NCBI GenBank assembly: GCA_035079385.1
Contig: JAVHKY010000013.1
Location: 6,136,001 to 6,200,000, forward strand
Direction: 5' to 3'
Source of the DNA: Aspidiotus rigidus
Lineage: Eukaryota; Arthropoda; Insecta; Hemiptera; Diaspididae
DNA length: 64,000 nucleotides
Shown here: positions 30,381 through 43,200 of the stretch, piece after piece
How positions within the stretch are numbered: position 1 is the first letter of the stretch
How the letters are laid out: every line of letters begins with the position of its first letter
The notes under the pieces: generated by a model
What the model was told of the DNA's origin: nothing
Databases searched by the model: none
Seen by the model: only the letters and a program-made list of their open reading frames with translations
Program-made: the position numbers and the translations under genes

Positions 30381-32832
30381 AACTTGGGACAATTTCGACT
30401 CTAAGCTATATGTGATAGGAGAGGGACTTGGAAAAAACGACGGCTTCTTAAACGAAGTCGAACGAGAAACGCAGGGAACCTATTCTATGAGTCAAATTGT
30501 TCTTGGTAATGAGAATTCAAGGAGAGTCGAAATTTTTCCATGTCCTCTTCCTATCATGTATAGCTCGAAAGTCGAAATTTTTCTGAGTCCCCTCCTATCG
30601 TGTATAACTCGGACGTCGAAATTATTCTAAGTCCCTCTTCTATCATATAAAGCTCAAGAGTCGAAATTTTTCCAAGATTTTTGTTGGACGGCGCACAGCA
30701 AATTTCTCAAAAAAAAAAACATAAAACAGGTTCCCTGTTGAAATTTCGACCTCCAAGCTATATAAAATTTCCGCCCCCTTTACCTCGCCTATCTATAAAG
30801 GATCGGAACTCAAAACTTTAGTCACCTCCCTCTAACTCACGTACCACCATCTTTTAGATAGCCTTCACCCCACCTACTCTTCAATAGAAAGCCTTAGTTC
30901 GATGGAGAAGCCTGTATATTAGCCCTAATATAGATAAAGCCTAGTATAATATACTGTTCCTATGTTGGAAGGGTTTTTTGTAACGGGTTTTCCAGGAGCA
31001 CTGTATGATGGGAGAGAATCTTGGGAAAAATTTTGGTGCTTCGAGTTATAATTATAGAGAAATGCAGACTTGTATAATAGGCTGGAAAATCTCAATTCAC
31101 GAGCTACCTATACATGAAAATATTGAATTCGTATCTTCTTTCGAAGTGTATTCAGCTAGAAAATACGGTCCTGATGATGATATTACGCCCTCAAACATGT
31201 AATTTTCAACAAGTAATATGTTTTTTTTTTTCGAATTCAATAAAAACTCACGGGTCCTTTAACGGAGCTAAACAAGGGCCAGCAGGAACCGGACGTGGAA
31301 TCTGAAATAAAATGTTGACGTACCAGATTTATGAAGTCATCAATCTGTGTCGTCACAGGCCCGGACTTTGAAGCTGTATATAACAGGAGGGGACTTGGAA
31401 AAAATTTTTCGAGCTCTAAGCTTTGCCGGCCAGCCGGACGCGGACGTTTTTCCCGAAAAATTCCCCGATAAAACAGGTTCCCCGTTAAAATCTACCTTTA
31501 CAATCAAATTATCAGCTCCAACCTAGCCTAGAACTTGGCACATAATATGAGGATTTCGATCTATGCTGCCCGTTAGGAAAACTGTATTTTCGAGGAAGGT
31601 GGAAGCTCGATCCGATCGCATACTTAGGAAATTTAGAAAAGAGAAAATTTTTTCGCTGAACTTCCACAAGTACACTCATATATTTATACGACTCGTTTCA
31701 AAGGACCAGCGTTCTCTTTTTTTGTGTACTGTGAATGTACGAAAAATAAAATTAAAAAAATTTCAGGAACTTTGAAAGACCATATGTATCCGAAGGGGAC
31801 TTCGCTTTAGTAATGGTCTTTGGATAAATTTAAAATTGTCGGCTATCTTGCGATACTTGGAAAATGTTTGACCTCACCAAGTAATCGATCATCATCATAA
31901 ATCAGAACAATCTAATTCATTAAAATCGATCTTCACAATCAATTATTATCAGCGCCGACGTAGTTTAGAACTTGGCACAATTCCGATATGAGAGAGATGA
32001 GTTGTAATATGAGGATTTCGGCTTACGCTGCCCGTTAATAAAATTGTATTTCCGAGGAAGATGGACGTTCGATCTGATCTAACTTTCCAGGAACTTGGAC
32101 AGTTTTCGAAGATGATCATCATTGGTATCAAGAGGGAACTCCAGCATTGTTAATGAGCTTTAAAAAAATTTGAAAGTGTCAGCTATCTTGCGATACTTGG
32201 GAAATATTTGACCTCCATCAAGTAATTAATCGATCATCATCATGAATTATAATCATCTAATTCATTAGAATCGAGCTTTACAATCAATTATCAAAAACCA
32301 AAATTGAAATAAATTATTTTACCAATAGAGTGGTAGAGAAAAAATATATGAAGTCATCGAATTGTGACGTCACAGGCTTGGTATTTGGACTTATATCATA
32401 GGAGAACTTGAGTTAGGTATGTAAGTAGGACGGGAACTCGGAATGTATATGATAAGAGAGGGATTACAAAACGACGGCTTCCTTAACAAAGTCAAGCCAG
32501 GAACGCAGGGAACCTGTTTTATGAGTCATATATGGGATTTGGTTTGAGAAGTTAAGGAAGCCTAGATCTAGATAAAGCTAGTATAAAGAAGGCCTACACC
32601 TACTATAAGCCTAATATAATATAGTTTGAGAGTCTCAATTTTTCTCGAATCTCGAGCTACTATGATAGGAGCAGGACTTCGAAAAATTTTGATTCTCGAG
32701 CTATAGAAGGGGGAGTTGGAAAAATTCCTATCATACGTGGCTCGAGAGTCGAAATGTGTTTTTGTAGGATGGCGCACGGCAAATTTCTCAGAAAGCCCCC
32801 CCCATAGAACAAGTTCCCTGTTAATATTATAG
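30380..32832. repeat. Dispersed 'GGGACTTGG / CAGGGAACCTG' repeat region
   Basis: The same phrases recur in several orders: ATGATAGGAGAGGGACTTGG, GTCGAAATTTTTCC, AGTCCCTCTCCTATCAT, GAACGCAGGGAACCTGTT and GCGCACGGCAAATTTCTC. Units are heavily diverged and not in strict tandem. They look like an old high-copy element family whose structure I cannot define. No coding exon is supported. Confidence 0.5.
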
Positions 32833-33332
32833 CTTTCAACAGCCTACAACAATAGAGTCTACTACTGAATGATATTACAGTATAAGTAATATGGGTTGCG
32901 TGAGTGAATCAAAAAAGGTAAAAATTGAATCTAAACATGATACCTGCAGAAAATTGTTACTTCATACCCTTTTAATCCCATATTTTATTGTGTGTTTGTG
33001 TGAGTGTGGCAGCAGCCTGTATGTGTAAAATATGCTTTTTAAAAGGTGAAAATGGACATAATGCCTTTTAAATAGGATAAAACGTAGTAATGACCAATGA
33101 GTTGATTCAACTATTGAATTGGAAAATAGCATATTTTACACATACAGTACAGGTTGCTGACACACTCACACAAACACACAATAAAATATGGGATTAAAAG
33201 GGTATGAAGTACCAATTCTCTGCAGGTATCATGTTTAAATTCAATTTTTACCTTTCTTGATTCACTCACGCAACCCATACTTACATATAATATCATTCAG
33301 TAGCAGACCTTATTGTTGCAGGCTGTTGAAAG
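32833..33332. mobile_element. 500-bp foldback element with ~215-bp arms
   Basis: CTTTCAACAGCCTACAACAA at the left is mirrored at the right, and pairing extends over roughly 215 bases per arm (32833-33050 and 33110-33332), including ATACCTGCAG / CTGCAGGTAT and AATCCCATATTTTATTG. The ends resemble the interior of the neighbouring foldback units at 33.6-35.3 kb, which suggests a common family. It is non-coding. Confidence 0.7.
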
Positions 33333-33594
33333 TTATATTTTGTCGTGTACTTGTATGAGTGTGTCAGAGTCGAAATTTTAACAGGGAACCTGTTTTATAA
33401 GGGGCTTTTTGAGAAATTTGCCGTGCGCCATCCGCCATCCAGCAAAAAACTCACAAAAATTCCGACTCTCGATCCATTATGATAGGAGAGGGACTTCGAA
33501 AAAATTTTCTCCACTTTGATGGTTAAATCAGATCATTACTCCATTTTATCTCCAGAATCAAAAAGGTATTATGTCCAGACATATTCAATATATA

Positions 33595-34105
33595 TTTTCA
33601 TATATTTGCACGATTTTAAAGAAGTGTGAGTAAATATTTACTCACACTACTAGCCCAAAAAATCACCCAAAGTATTAGGAGGGTATAACAGTCATGCTGG
33701 TATCATGTTCAGACTCAATCATCCGCCCTTCTAATTCCCTTAGGCAACCCACACTGCTTGTAATATCATTTAGTAATACACTCTATTATTGTAGGCTGTA
33801 GAAAGCCATATCTTGTTGCAGTAAGTATATACAAGATGGCAGGAAATGTTTGAATATCATACCAGCACATTGTGTTGATGGTTGCATTATAATACTACAA
33901 AATCCGACAGCATTTTGAACACATTAGGTTTGAACATGTGTGTTTGTATTAGTAAATAAAAAAAGGCGGAGTCTAAATGGAATATGAACATGATACCAGC
34001 ATGGCTGTTATACTCTCCTAATACTTTGGGTGATTTTTTGGGCAAGTAGTGTGAGTAAATATTTACTCACACTTCTTTAAAATCATGCAAATATATGAAA
34101 AGTTA
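33595..34105. mobile_element. Foldback unit I with 26-bp perfect palindromes in its arms
   Basis: Inverted ends of about 110-120 bp (33600-33720 and 33975-34100) each contain a perfect 26-bp palindrome centred on GTAAATATTTAC (33623-33648 and 34048-34073). Beside it are AAAAATCACCCAAAGTATTA and GCTGGTATCATGTT. The interior carries TTGTAATATCATTTAGTA and ACAAGATGGCAGGAAATG. It is non-coding. Confidence 0.7.
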
Positions 34106-34124
34106 TATGATATGTCATTTCATA

Positions 34125-35065
34125 TATTTGCATGATTTTAAAGAAGTGTGAGTAAATATTTACTCACACTAATAGACCAAAAAATCACCCAAAGTATTAG
34201 GAGAGTATGACAGTCGTGCTGGTATCATATTCAGACTCAATCAACAGCCCTTCCAATAGTTCTAATTCCCTTAGGCAACCCGCACCGCTTGTAATATCAT
34301 TTAGTAGTAGACTCTATTGCTGTAGGATGTGAAAATAAGTAAATACAAGATGGCAGGGAATGTTTGAATAGCATACCAGCATGTTGTGTTGATGGTTGCC
34401 TTATAATACTACAAAATCAGACAGCATTTTGAACACATTAGGTTTGAATATGTGTGTTTGTATTAGTAAATACATTTGAACCACGGTATAAGATGAAGAG
34501 GTAGTGACACGAACGTATTCTGACTGTGGTAAACGCTGTCCGTGATTTTGAAGTAGTTCTGAACATTCCGAGCGCAGCGCTCGTGATGAAAGTGATGGGT
34601 AATGTACAGAGTCTTATGGGAACGCCGCTACTTTCAAAAATTTATTGCAGGATCAGGAATCAGCCGATGCATTTCATATTTGGCATAAAAATACCATTTA
34701 ATCTACTCTATAAAATTTCGAAAGAATCACCCTTCTAAGTAAATTCTTGGATTTTTTATAATCCTTGGAAATTTCATCAATACTAGGGTACCAACGGTAA
34801 CGTCTCGGCGCAGGTGGGGTGTAGAAGGAACAGGGAAACAGCCCGAGTGTTCGCTGCAAACCTAGCGGAAGTTTGTACGTACAACTTCAAAACTGCGGAC
34901 ACGATTTTAGCGTTGTGTCATTACCTCTTCATCTTATACCGTGATTTGAACATGATACCAGCATGACTGTTATACTCTCCTAATACTTTGAGTGTTTTTT
35001 TGGGCTAGTAGTGTGAGTAAATATTTACTCACACTTCTTTAAAATCATGCAAATATATGAAAAGA
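34125..35065. mobile_element. Foldback unit II, split by a later transposon
   Basis: Same design as unit I, with palindromes at 34145-34170 and 35010-35035. It is interrupted between 34474 and 34951 by an insertion with an 8-bp duplication. Comparison with unit I shows the uninterrupted order. Confidence 0.7.
34482..34943. mobile_element. 462-bp non-autonomous DNA transposon with 8-bp target duplication
   Basis: Terminal inverted repeats of about 29 bp: CACGGTATAAGATGAAGAGG at the left and its mirror, CCTCTTCATCTTATACCGTG, at the right. ATTTGAAC flanks both sides (34474-34481, 34944-34951). Eight-base duplications are typical of hAT and P superfamilies. No transposase is present. CACGG...CCGTG ends are shared with 12951-13355. 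Confidence 0.85.
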
Positions 35066-35084
35066 CATATTCAATATATGTATT

Positions 35085-35300
35085 CATATATTTGCACGAT
35101 TTTAAAGAAATGTGAGTAAATATTTACTCACACTACTAGCCCAAAAAATCACCCAAAGTATTAGGAGGGTATAACAGTCATGCTGGTATCATGTACAGAC
35201 TCAATCATTGTCCCTTCTAATTCCCTTAGGCAACCCATACTGCTTGTAATATCATTTAGTAGTAGACTCTATTACTGTAGGCTGTAAAAAGCCATTATTT
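35085..35300. mobile_element. Foldback unit III, left half only
   Basis: It repeats the left arm and part of the interior of units I and II, including a palindrome at 35111-35132, then CAACCCATACTGCTTGTAATATC and TGTAGGCTGT. The right arm is missing. Confidence 0.6.
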
Positions 35301-36688
35301 TGTACAGCCAGACATATTTGCATTTTCATCCCTTCAAAGAAATGATGGTCAATTGGAAGTGATTTGTATATTGTGTATCAGCAATTTTGAGATTTCTCAA
35401 TACATGATGCAAAATATTGATCAGAAATATTATTATATTATAGCTTCAAGACTTCTTGAAGCTATGTGGTAAGTTGTAATGGGCACAGGAACCTGTTGAC
35501 ATGTGTCTTTGGGCAAATTTCTCAAGATACTCTCACCCCCCAGGCCCTCAAGGATCAGGTTCCTCATTAAAAATTAATGAGTAGCATCTGGACAGACTCA
35601 CCCTAATTAAAGTACTTGAATTTGGAAAAATTTCAACATTCATGCCATGAGATAATAGAAGGGAGACTTGGAAGAAGTTGAAAAATAATTAATTATTGAG
35701 AATTGCCTAAAAATTAAATACAGTGAACTGGAAAATATCAAATTATACATTGAAAAGAATTAAATGATTGTTGAATAAAAGAAAAGAATCAATGTTTGTG
35801 TAAGTAAAAATAAGATGGCGGGACATATTTGAACATCATACCAGCGTGTTGTGTTGATGCTGGTTCTACCTATTTAATTTTGCAATACATTTCTTGACAG
35901 TAAGTATTTTCAATTAATTATCGCAGTAACCAAGTAACTGTAACGAGTCGAATTTCGTCGATAGAAATAATTTATTACAAAATACAAGTACAGTATATAC
36001 AAAAATTATTCGCTTGACTATTTCGTAAAACAAGGTTTTACTTTATCGAGGAAAGGTGTTATGACTGCGCCTTCTTTTTTAAAATTTTCATCAACTTTGC
36101 CTCGCATTAAAAACTTAATCAGTAACACAATATCTAAGACTTTGTTCAATGGCCTAAGAAAAAACAATAACATGAAGGAGAGAAAGAAAAAATATAAAAA
36201 AAAAAAAAAAAAACTGAAGAAACGACAGAAAATGAGTAGGTATTGAAAATACACTTTACCTTTATCGAAAGAAGACTATTTAATAAATTACTCGTATAAT
36301 ACGTAAAAATGTAAATGCTCCTTGCGGCCATGCAATCGCGCATCATTTATCGAGGAAGAAAAGAAGACAATGAAAATATTAAAGGCTAATCTACACATTC
36401 TAAAAATGTTTGAGCTTGGTAAACAACCAAAGTACAAATAAACGTATTAATTTTATAATTATGTACACACTTTAAAAACATATCTAAACTAACAAAGAAG
36501 GAGCGATAAAAAAAATAAAAGACAAGAGGAAAAGGAAGAGGGGAGGCAAAATAGGTAACATTTTCCAGGTAACTTACGAACTGGATGTTACTCACGATGA
36601 GCATGGTATTAGGATTTGGTAAGTGTATTTTCAACGGAGAGAGAAAAAAAAAATCAATAAATAATACATTTGATCGTTACTAGCAGAC
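35301..36688. other. Intergenic stretch and probable peroxidase 3' UTR (minus strand)
   Basis: The part next to 36689 is presumably the 3' UTR of the minus-strand peroxidase. An AATAAA on the minus strand is at about 35969, which would give a long UTR; no nearer canonical signal is evident. Around 35800-35870 phrases from the foldback interior recur (AAGATGGCGGGACATATTTG). No gene seen. Confidence 0.4.
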
Positions 36689-39600
36689 TTATTTTTTGTA
36701 ATCTCGGTATTTGTAATCATCGAAGCTTGGAACGTAGCTCTGTTGAGGATATCCAGTCTCTCTCCATAAATTGAGATCGACAGCTGGAATTCTCGCGTAA
36801 TCCTCGCACGAGTACAATGGATTTCTGTAAAATATTGATATTCTATTAGCGAGAGAAAAATTCAATCTTAAATAAAGTAGTAGGATACTCACTGGTCGGA
36901 AATTTTTAGGAAGGCACTAGCTTGCATGGTCTGAACGCTATCACTGTTATCGCAGAATATTCTGGCAAGACTACTTTTTCTGATTTCTTTCAATTGTTCT
37001 GTAAAAAAAAAGAAATTCAAATAGTTAAGTAACGTAAAAATTTCTTGACATTAAACAAAAAAAAAATAAGAATACCTGGTGAGAAAGATCCTGGTTGACC
37101 ACCACGTTCGTAGAAGAATCTGTCTGATACTCTCGTTCTGTAGAACTGTTCTAGGAGGATACATAGGAACGTTGGACCGGCAAGGGCACCAGGAGCATGA
37201 GCTTCCAAAGAGCCACCGACAGCGAAATCAACGTCGTCGGGATGAGCGTACAATATAGACAGTTTTTCTACTCTCTGTTTCAGAGGGGATAAAAAAATGA
37301 TAAAATTTTTCAGTCTGAACGAATACGTAGATGTCAACAAAGTTAATAGAACGTGGCGTTTACCTCAGCGTCGATGTAGTCCAAGAAGTCTTCAAATTTA
37401 CGTGCTCGCGGTAACCCACAAAATTCTCTGTAATCGTTGTACGAACCTAAACCGTGATCTCTACCTCTTTGGATATCAATAGCTCTCAAATCTCTACCGA
37501 ATGGTCGGTCTCGTCTGAAGAGGAAATCGGTAATCTAAAAATTGGAAAGAAAAATACTTGATATTAAAGAATGTTAACAGGTTCAGGAAAACGTGAAAAA
37601 TCATAATTGGATACATAAAAATTGAGAAAAACTCTGCTCAATCTGAGTAGATTGGGAAATAAAACAGAAAAAATGTATGGATTGTCGATGGTTGCTTCAT
37701 AATAAACCTAAACCTTACCTTGATATTCAAGTTCCCAAGCTCAAGTAAATATAAGGAATTTGTCTAAATCGTTCTCCATGATTAGCTCTGAATAATTTTG
37801 TCATAATATGGAATTTCAACTTTATCTTTTTCTTTTTTTTATAATCAAAAATCATTTTCTTTAAACTATCGCTTAAGGGATTCTTAAAAATTTAGCACTA
37901 CTTAACAATGAATATCAAATAGTAAATTGGGTTCCTCTTGCTCATTCAAAAATTTGAAACATAGCTAAATTACTTCCATAAGTTATAATCGTCAATCCAT
38001 GAAAAATAGTTTTGAAGAAAATGAAATCCTTAGAATGGGATTCACTGATGAGCCCCAACCAATTAGAGGAATTTTCCCCTAGGATCACCAATAATGAAGA
38101 TCTACGTAGCTGGAAGATGAATCGGCAGTCAGTCAAAATGAAAAGAAGAATAGACGTCTTTTCATCGCGTCTGCACAGGCGACGAATAACAGCGAAGAAT
38201 ACGGTGAAGGTTAGGCAGCCTAAGCTACACCCGCGGTAGAATGGTGATTGACGAAATTTTCAAGGAGCTACTAAATGTGATGTGGCTTACAATTTAATAA
38301 GGAAAACGAAAAATATGGTATGAGAACAAACACTCCGGAAAACGACTACGAACCACAACGTATACAAATATGACTTGTTATTCAGATAATACTTTGCAGG
38401 TGCGTGAGTGTCGTTAGGATCCAAAACGCAAACACTGCTTCAGAACAAAACGCGATCCAGGCCACCCTTGCGATAGAATCCTTCAAATACCATCTACATC
38501 ATATGAATGACTCGATAAATAGAATCAGAGATATGATATTCACTTTTATAGATCGTTTAATCCCCTCACGACAATCGATAAAAGCAATGTTACAGACTTT
38601 TGTGCTCGGATTCGGCCGCGCAGGCAGGCAACTTGAAGATAGGGTCACGCGAGAATAAAAAGGCCTTTTTCAAGAGGCTGCTCATCTTCTAAGCAACAAC
38701 CTTAATTTTTCGGCAATACAGGGATGAAATCCTTGAAATTCGAGGCTCTCCTTTCCTAGAAATTTAAGACCTTTCTGTCAGAAGGGCGTCCGTCCCATAA
38801 GAAATACATTGAGTGGACACCCTTTTAACATAAATGTCCTCAATCAAGGTATTAGCAATTATCCCCTCTTCCTTCTCTACTCTACTATCCTTCCTCAGAC
38901 AACAAATTTCCGTTCGTACGAATACATCAGTATGCTCGGTCACGAGACTTGGAAAAATTTTGATAACCCCACCCCATGGATTTTAGTCTGCACGTATGGA
39001 AAAATTTCGATCCAAAGTTAAATTAAATGAATCGACTCCTAAATGAGAATCGACGCTGAAATTGCGTCGATTAGACTATTGCTGCATTGGTCAAAAAGTT
39101 TATTTGAGATTCAGTCCAGATAAACTAGACCTTGAGTAGGACATAATACCGACCGGAGGCTCTTTTCTTTGACGTCACGGTATGTTGTTATTGTCCTCCC
39201 AGGTCGATAATGCAAATAAAGAGGATAAGTCCCCCCTCTATCCTATCATACTCGTATATAGCTCGGTGGTCGGCGTATATAGCTTGAAAGATAGCCTCAT
39301 TGAGTAACTAGATATGCAATGCTTCGTAAACTAATTGGCTTAGCCCCTTCAATGAGCCAGATATTCAACGCTTGAAACACCATAAGATCCAGAATGTCTT
39401 TCTAAGGTATTCCAAGTCCCCCTCCAATCATATATAGCTCGGATGTATAAAATTCCAACCAGGGAACCTATTCTATATATATATATTTTTTTTTTTTGAA
39501 AAATTTGCCGTCCGCCATCCATTTTTCCGGCCGAAATGGGCTTAGGAAATTTTGCTTCTTCTTTAATTATTTAATTAATTAATGTATTTATTTAGCTATT

Positions 39601-39910
39601 TATTTATATTAATAGGTATTTAATTAATTTACACATTTATTTTTTCATTTTTATTTATTTATTTATCTATATTATGTGAGGCGATCTGAGAAACCTCGCA
39701 TAATTTTCTTTTTTTTTTGCATTTTCAAATAGAGGATTGTTTTCTGAATCTACAAAAAATTTTAAACATGGATTGAAAATTCTCAGACACAACTTTCAAA
39801 AAGTAATTCTGGGAGACTTGAAAAAAAGTTACGTATTGAAAGTTTGTGACTGAAAAAAAATTAGGAGCGAATTTGGATCGCCTCATATATTCATCTATTT
39901 ATTTATTCTT

Positions 39911-39949
<39 letters not shown>

Positions 39950-40210
39950 TACATAATTTAATTAACTTATATATTTTTATTCATTTTTCAATTAATTAAT
40001 TTTTTTTATTTCCATATTCATCAATTCATTTATTTATTTATTATTTTATTTATTAGGTTTCTATGTTTCTTTATATGATAGAAAGGTAAGTCCCCTATCA
40101 TACATACCTCGGAGGTCAAAATTTCAACAAGGAACGTGTTCTACTTTTTTTTCTTTTTTTGAAGAATAGCAGTCCACTGGGCAAAATGGACTTAGAAAAA
40201 TTTTGCTTCT

Positions 40211-40270
<60 letters not shown>

Positions 40271-43200
40271 TTATTCAATGAATAAACTTATTTATTTATT
40301 TATTTATTCATTTTTCAATTAATTGATTAATTTTTTATTTATACATTCATCTGTTCATTCATTTTTTTATTTATTTATTTGGTTTTCTTCTTTCTTCCTA
40401 TACAATTATTATGATAGGAGATTTTGGAAGATTGGTGTTTTCTGAATTCAGTTCCACACAACCCTAGAGGTCGAATTGATAGTGCGTTTTCTTAATCGTA
40501 TTTAGTTTCCCCAATAGGCCTACAAACCTCATTACTAAAACAAATTCGACCCATAGAACAGATTCCCTGTGTTCCTCGTTTAACGTCGTTAAGGAAGCCT
40601 CAATTTTTCCAAGACCTCCTATCCTTATGGTATGTAGCTTGGAGGTCGTATCATAAACAACTTTCTGTTTTTCAGATTCCATGTGCCCCATAAAACAGAA
40701 TCCCTGCCCCCCTCATTCAACTTCGTTAAAGAACTCGTGAATTTTTTCATCAGGAATCATTTCGGAAGGGAAGAAATCTCTCCAAGTACTTTTCCTATCA
40801 TAAATCTCAGAAAACAAATATTTCCTCTATCCAATTCCCCTGTTCCCATGAAACAGGTTCCTTGCATCCCTTGTTTCATTAAAGAACTCGTGAGTTTTTC
40901 TCCCTGGTAAATTTCTTCCGACGGCCATATTTTACGACTTATGTTGAAAAATGAAAAAAATTTCATGAAACGTTTCGTCCACTAGGAGAGGACGCACCAG
41001 AAATGTGGCTACGGACTTTCTTATATTATGTATGTTCAAAATGACGTCAGAAGAAAAACTATTGACCGGAATCATATTCTGGTCCCTCCCTTTTTCCAAT
41101 TAATTTGCCTAGACTAGTTCTCGATGGTCCTCATGAGACAGGATGCTAGAGGAAATGACTGCAGATCAACGTCAATTGGAGGTCGATTTAAAGTTGGCTA
41201 ACATACATTTCAAAAGAATCAGAAGATTTTTTCGTGACAGACTAGAATAGGTATTTACGTTTCCACAGTACTACAAATCGACTAGAGTCAATCTTGAGTC
41301 GATGAAAGATCCGAAAGTCGATTCAACATCAACCGCCGTTGTTCAACAGGCGATTTTCACAATAATATTGACACAATTTCAACCAAGTATTCGAAAAAAG
41401 TAAGTTTTCATCCGACTCTGGCTTCAAGGGGATGAATGACATAATGACGTCACCACTTTTCCGATATATCAGTTTCCTCCAAATTATGTCAACTCTCGCT
41501 ACTTATCTAATTACAATAAAGGTACAGGATGAGAAGATGAAATTATAGAAAGCAAGAAAGCAGAGTCTCTCGAGGAGGAAGAAAAATTCGATGGCCAGCC
41601 CTTTCATTTTGAACCTAACGATGCTGACTAATGCTCCACACCGGACCTAAGCTATCAGGCGTGGACGTACTTAGCGCGTTCGTCTGTCATTAGGTTGGAG
41701 CGCGACCGCCAACATCGAAACTTAATAAGGTCGTCGCCGTTTTACCGCTACGTATAATCTTTTTCTTTATTCAGCTACCGATAGTCTATGATTTAGCGGT
41801 GTACATTCGAGACAAACGTGAATAGTTACCTCGCTGGTGAAGAACGGATCAACTTCTTCTTCACTTTGGGTGGACAAGCCTCGAGTTAAATGATCTAAAT
41901 TACCGTTTTCTTCTATGATAAGCGGTCTGTTGAAGTGGTTGGACAAACGAGTCGTAGTGACTACCGAGCGGCCTTCTTCGATTAATCTGCAAGTTTACGC
42001 GGAAGTGTAAAAACCAAGTATTGTCAGGACAAAATAGAAGTTTAATAGTTATTTAATGTACCTATAACTTAAGTTTTAACAGTAATTTGTACAAAAAAAA
42101 AAGCGCTACAAGGTACTAACGGGAGTGTACCGTGTTAGATGAATGAATCTACATCATCGGTAATGTCCTAAATACTGATCGCGTTAAAGTACCGTATAAA
42201 TATTCTACGGATCTACGCTGTTTTTTTAACGTACGCAGTTTAGGTCTTACGTAACGTCGTTACTTACTGGAAGCGTCCTTGAATAGCTGAATGGAAATAT
42301 CTAAACGCGGCGGTAGCGTGTCCGTTTAATACACTCGGATCAACGTCTTCGTGGTAATCTTTAGTATAACCCTTTGTCTTGTAGATGAGCTTATATTTCA
42401 GCATATTATCCATACCTGTATTAACGAGCAAACATGTTCATACATTATGTCAGGCATCTTTTCAAAACTCTTGAGGAAACTAGATCACGAACGTTCATAC
42501 GTTATTCGAAGGAAAAAAAAGAACACGGAACACGATCTCAGGGCGTCCCAAAATACTTACCCAAAATTATTGGTAAGTACTCGTAGTAGCTGATGTGTTG
42601 CACTTCGGCGATCAAAATTCTTCTCGCCTCTTGGAAGAGCGTTTCGTCATCCCATTGAGGATTTATGTGCGACAGTACGTCGGCCAGTCTGTTATGCTCT
42701 CGCAGAAGTAAAATCTGTAAAACGGTCAACTGCGTATTCTGATTGGCTCTTCGGTCACCTGCGCATTAACGACGAAATATTTAGTTCAATTTCATTAAAA
42801 ACAGCCAGCAACAAATATTATAACGATTCGTTCCTCACCAAATTGATAGCAGGGCTCTCTTTCACTTTGTATATCGCAGGAGGCGGATTTATTACTAGCC
42901 GCCGGTGGGAACGGACGATTATTCTTTAATTCGACTATTAATCTACCTCCGTTACACTCTCTTAATGCAGCCGAAGCTTGATCGTTATTACCGTAAACCA
43001 AAGAAGCGTCCATCCAGTGCGTTACAGCGACCAGCTACACACAATGCAGTGATCAAAATTACTATTACGTAAATTTCGGAGAAAGGATCGGACTCTAAAC
43101 GAATTTCTACCTGTTCAGCGGGCTGAGTTCCCGGATTGCATCTGGTCTCGATATCCGTCGTCGAACGTACGAAATTCATGCACATACGTCTGTATTGCGC

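Larger units (their letters stand above)
37535..41829 (-). other. Peroxidase intron (4.3 kb) filled with repeats
   Basis: Lies between the exons ending ...FFTSE and starting ITDFLF. Contains a hairpin element (38775-38830), GGGACTTGG-family debris (about 38930-39530 and 40080-40930) and ATTT microsatellites. No additional exon is needed, because the flanking exons join in frame and match the family continuously. Confidence 0.7.

Noticed and set aside
33500..35300. Regularly recurring palindromes as a CRISPR-like array
   Set aside because: Spacing is irregular, units are inverted and 100-400 bp apart, and the genome is eukaryotic; they belong to foldback elements.
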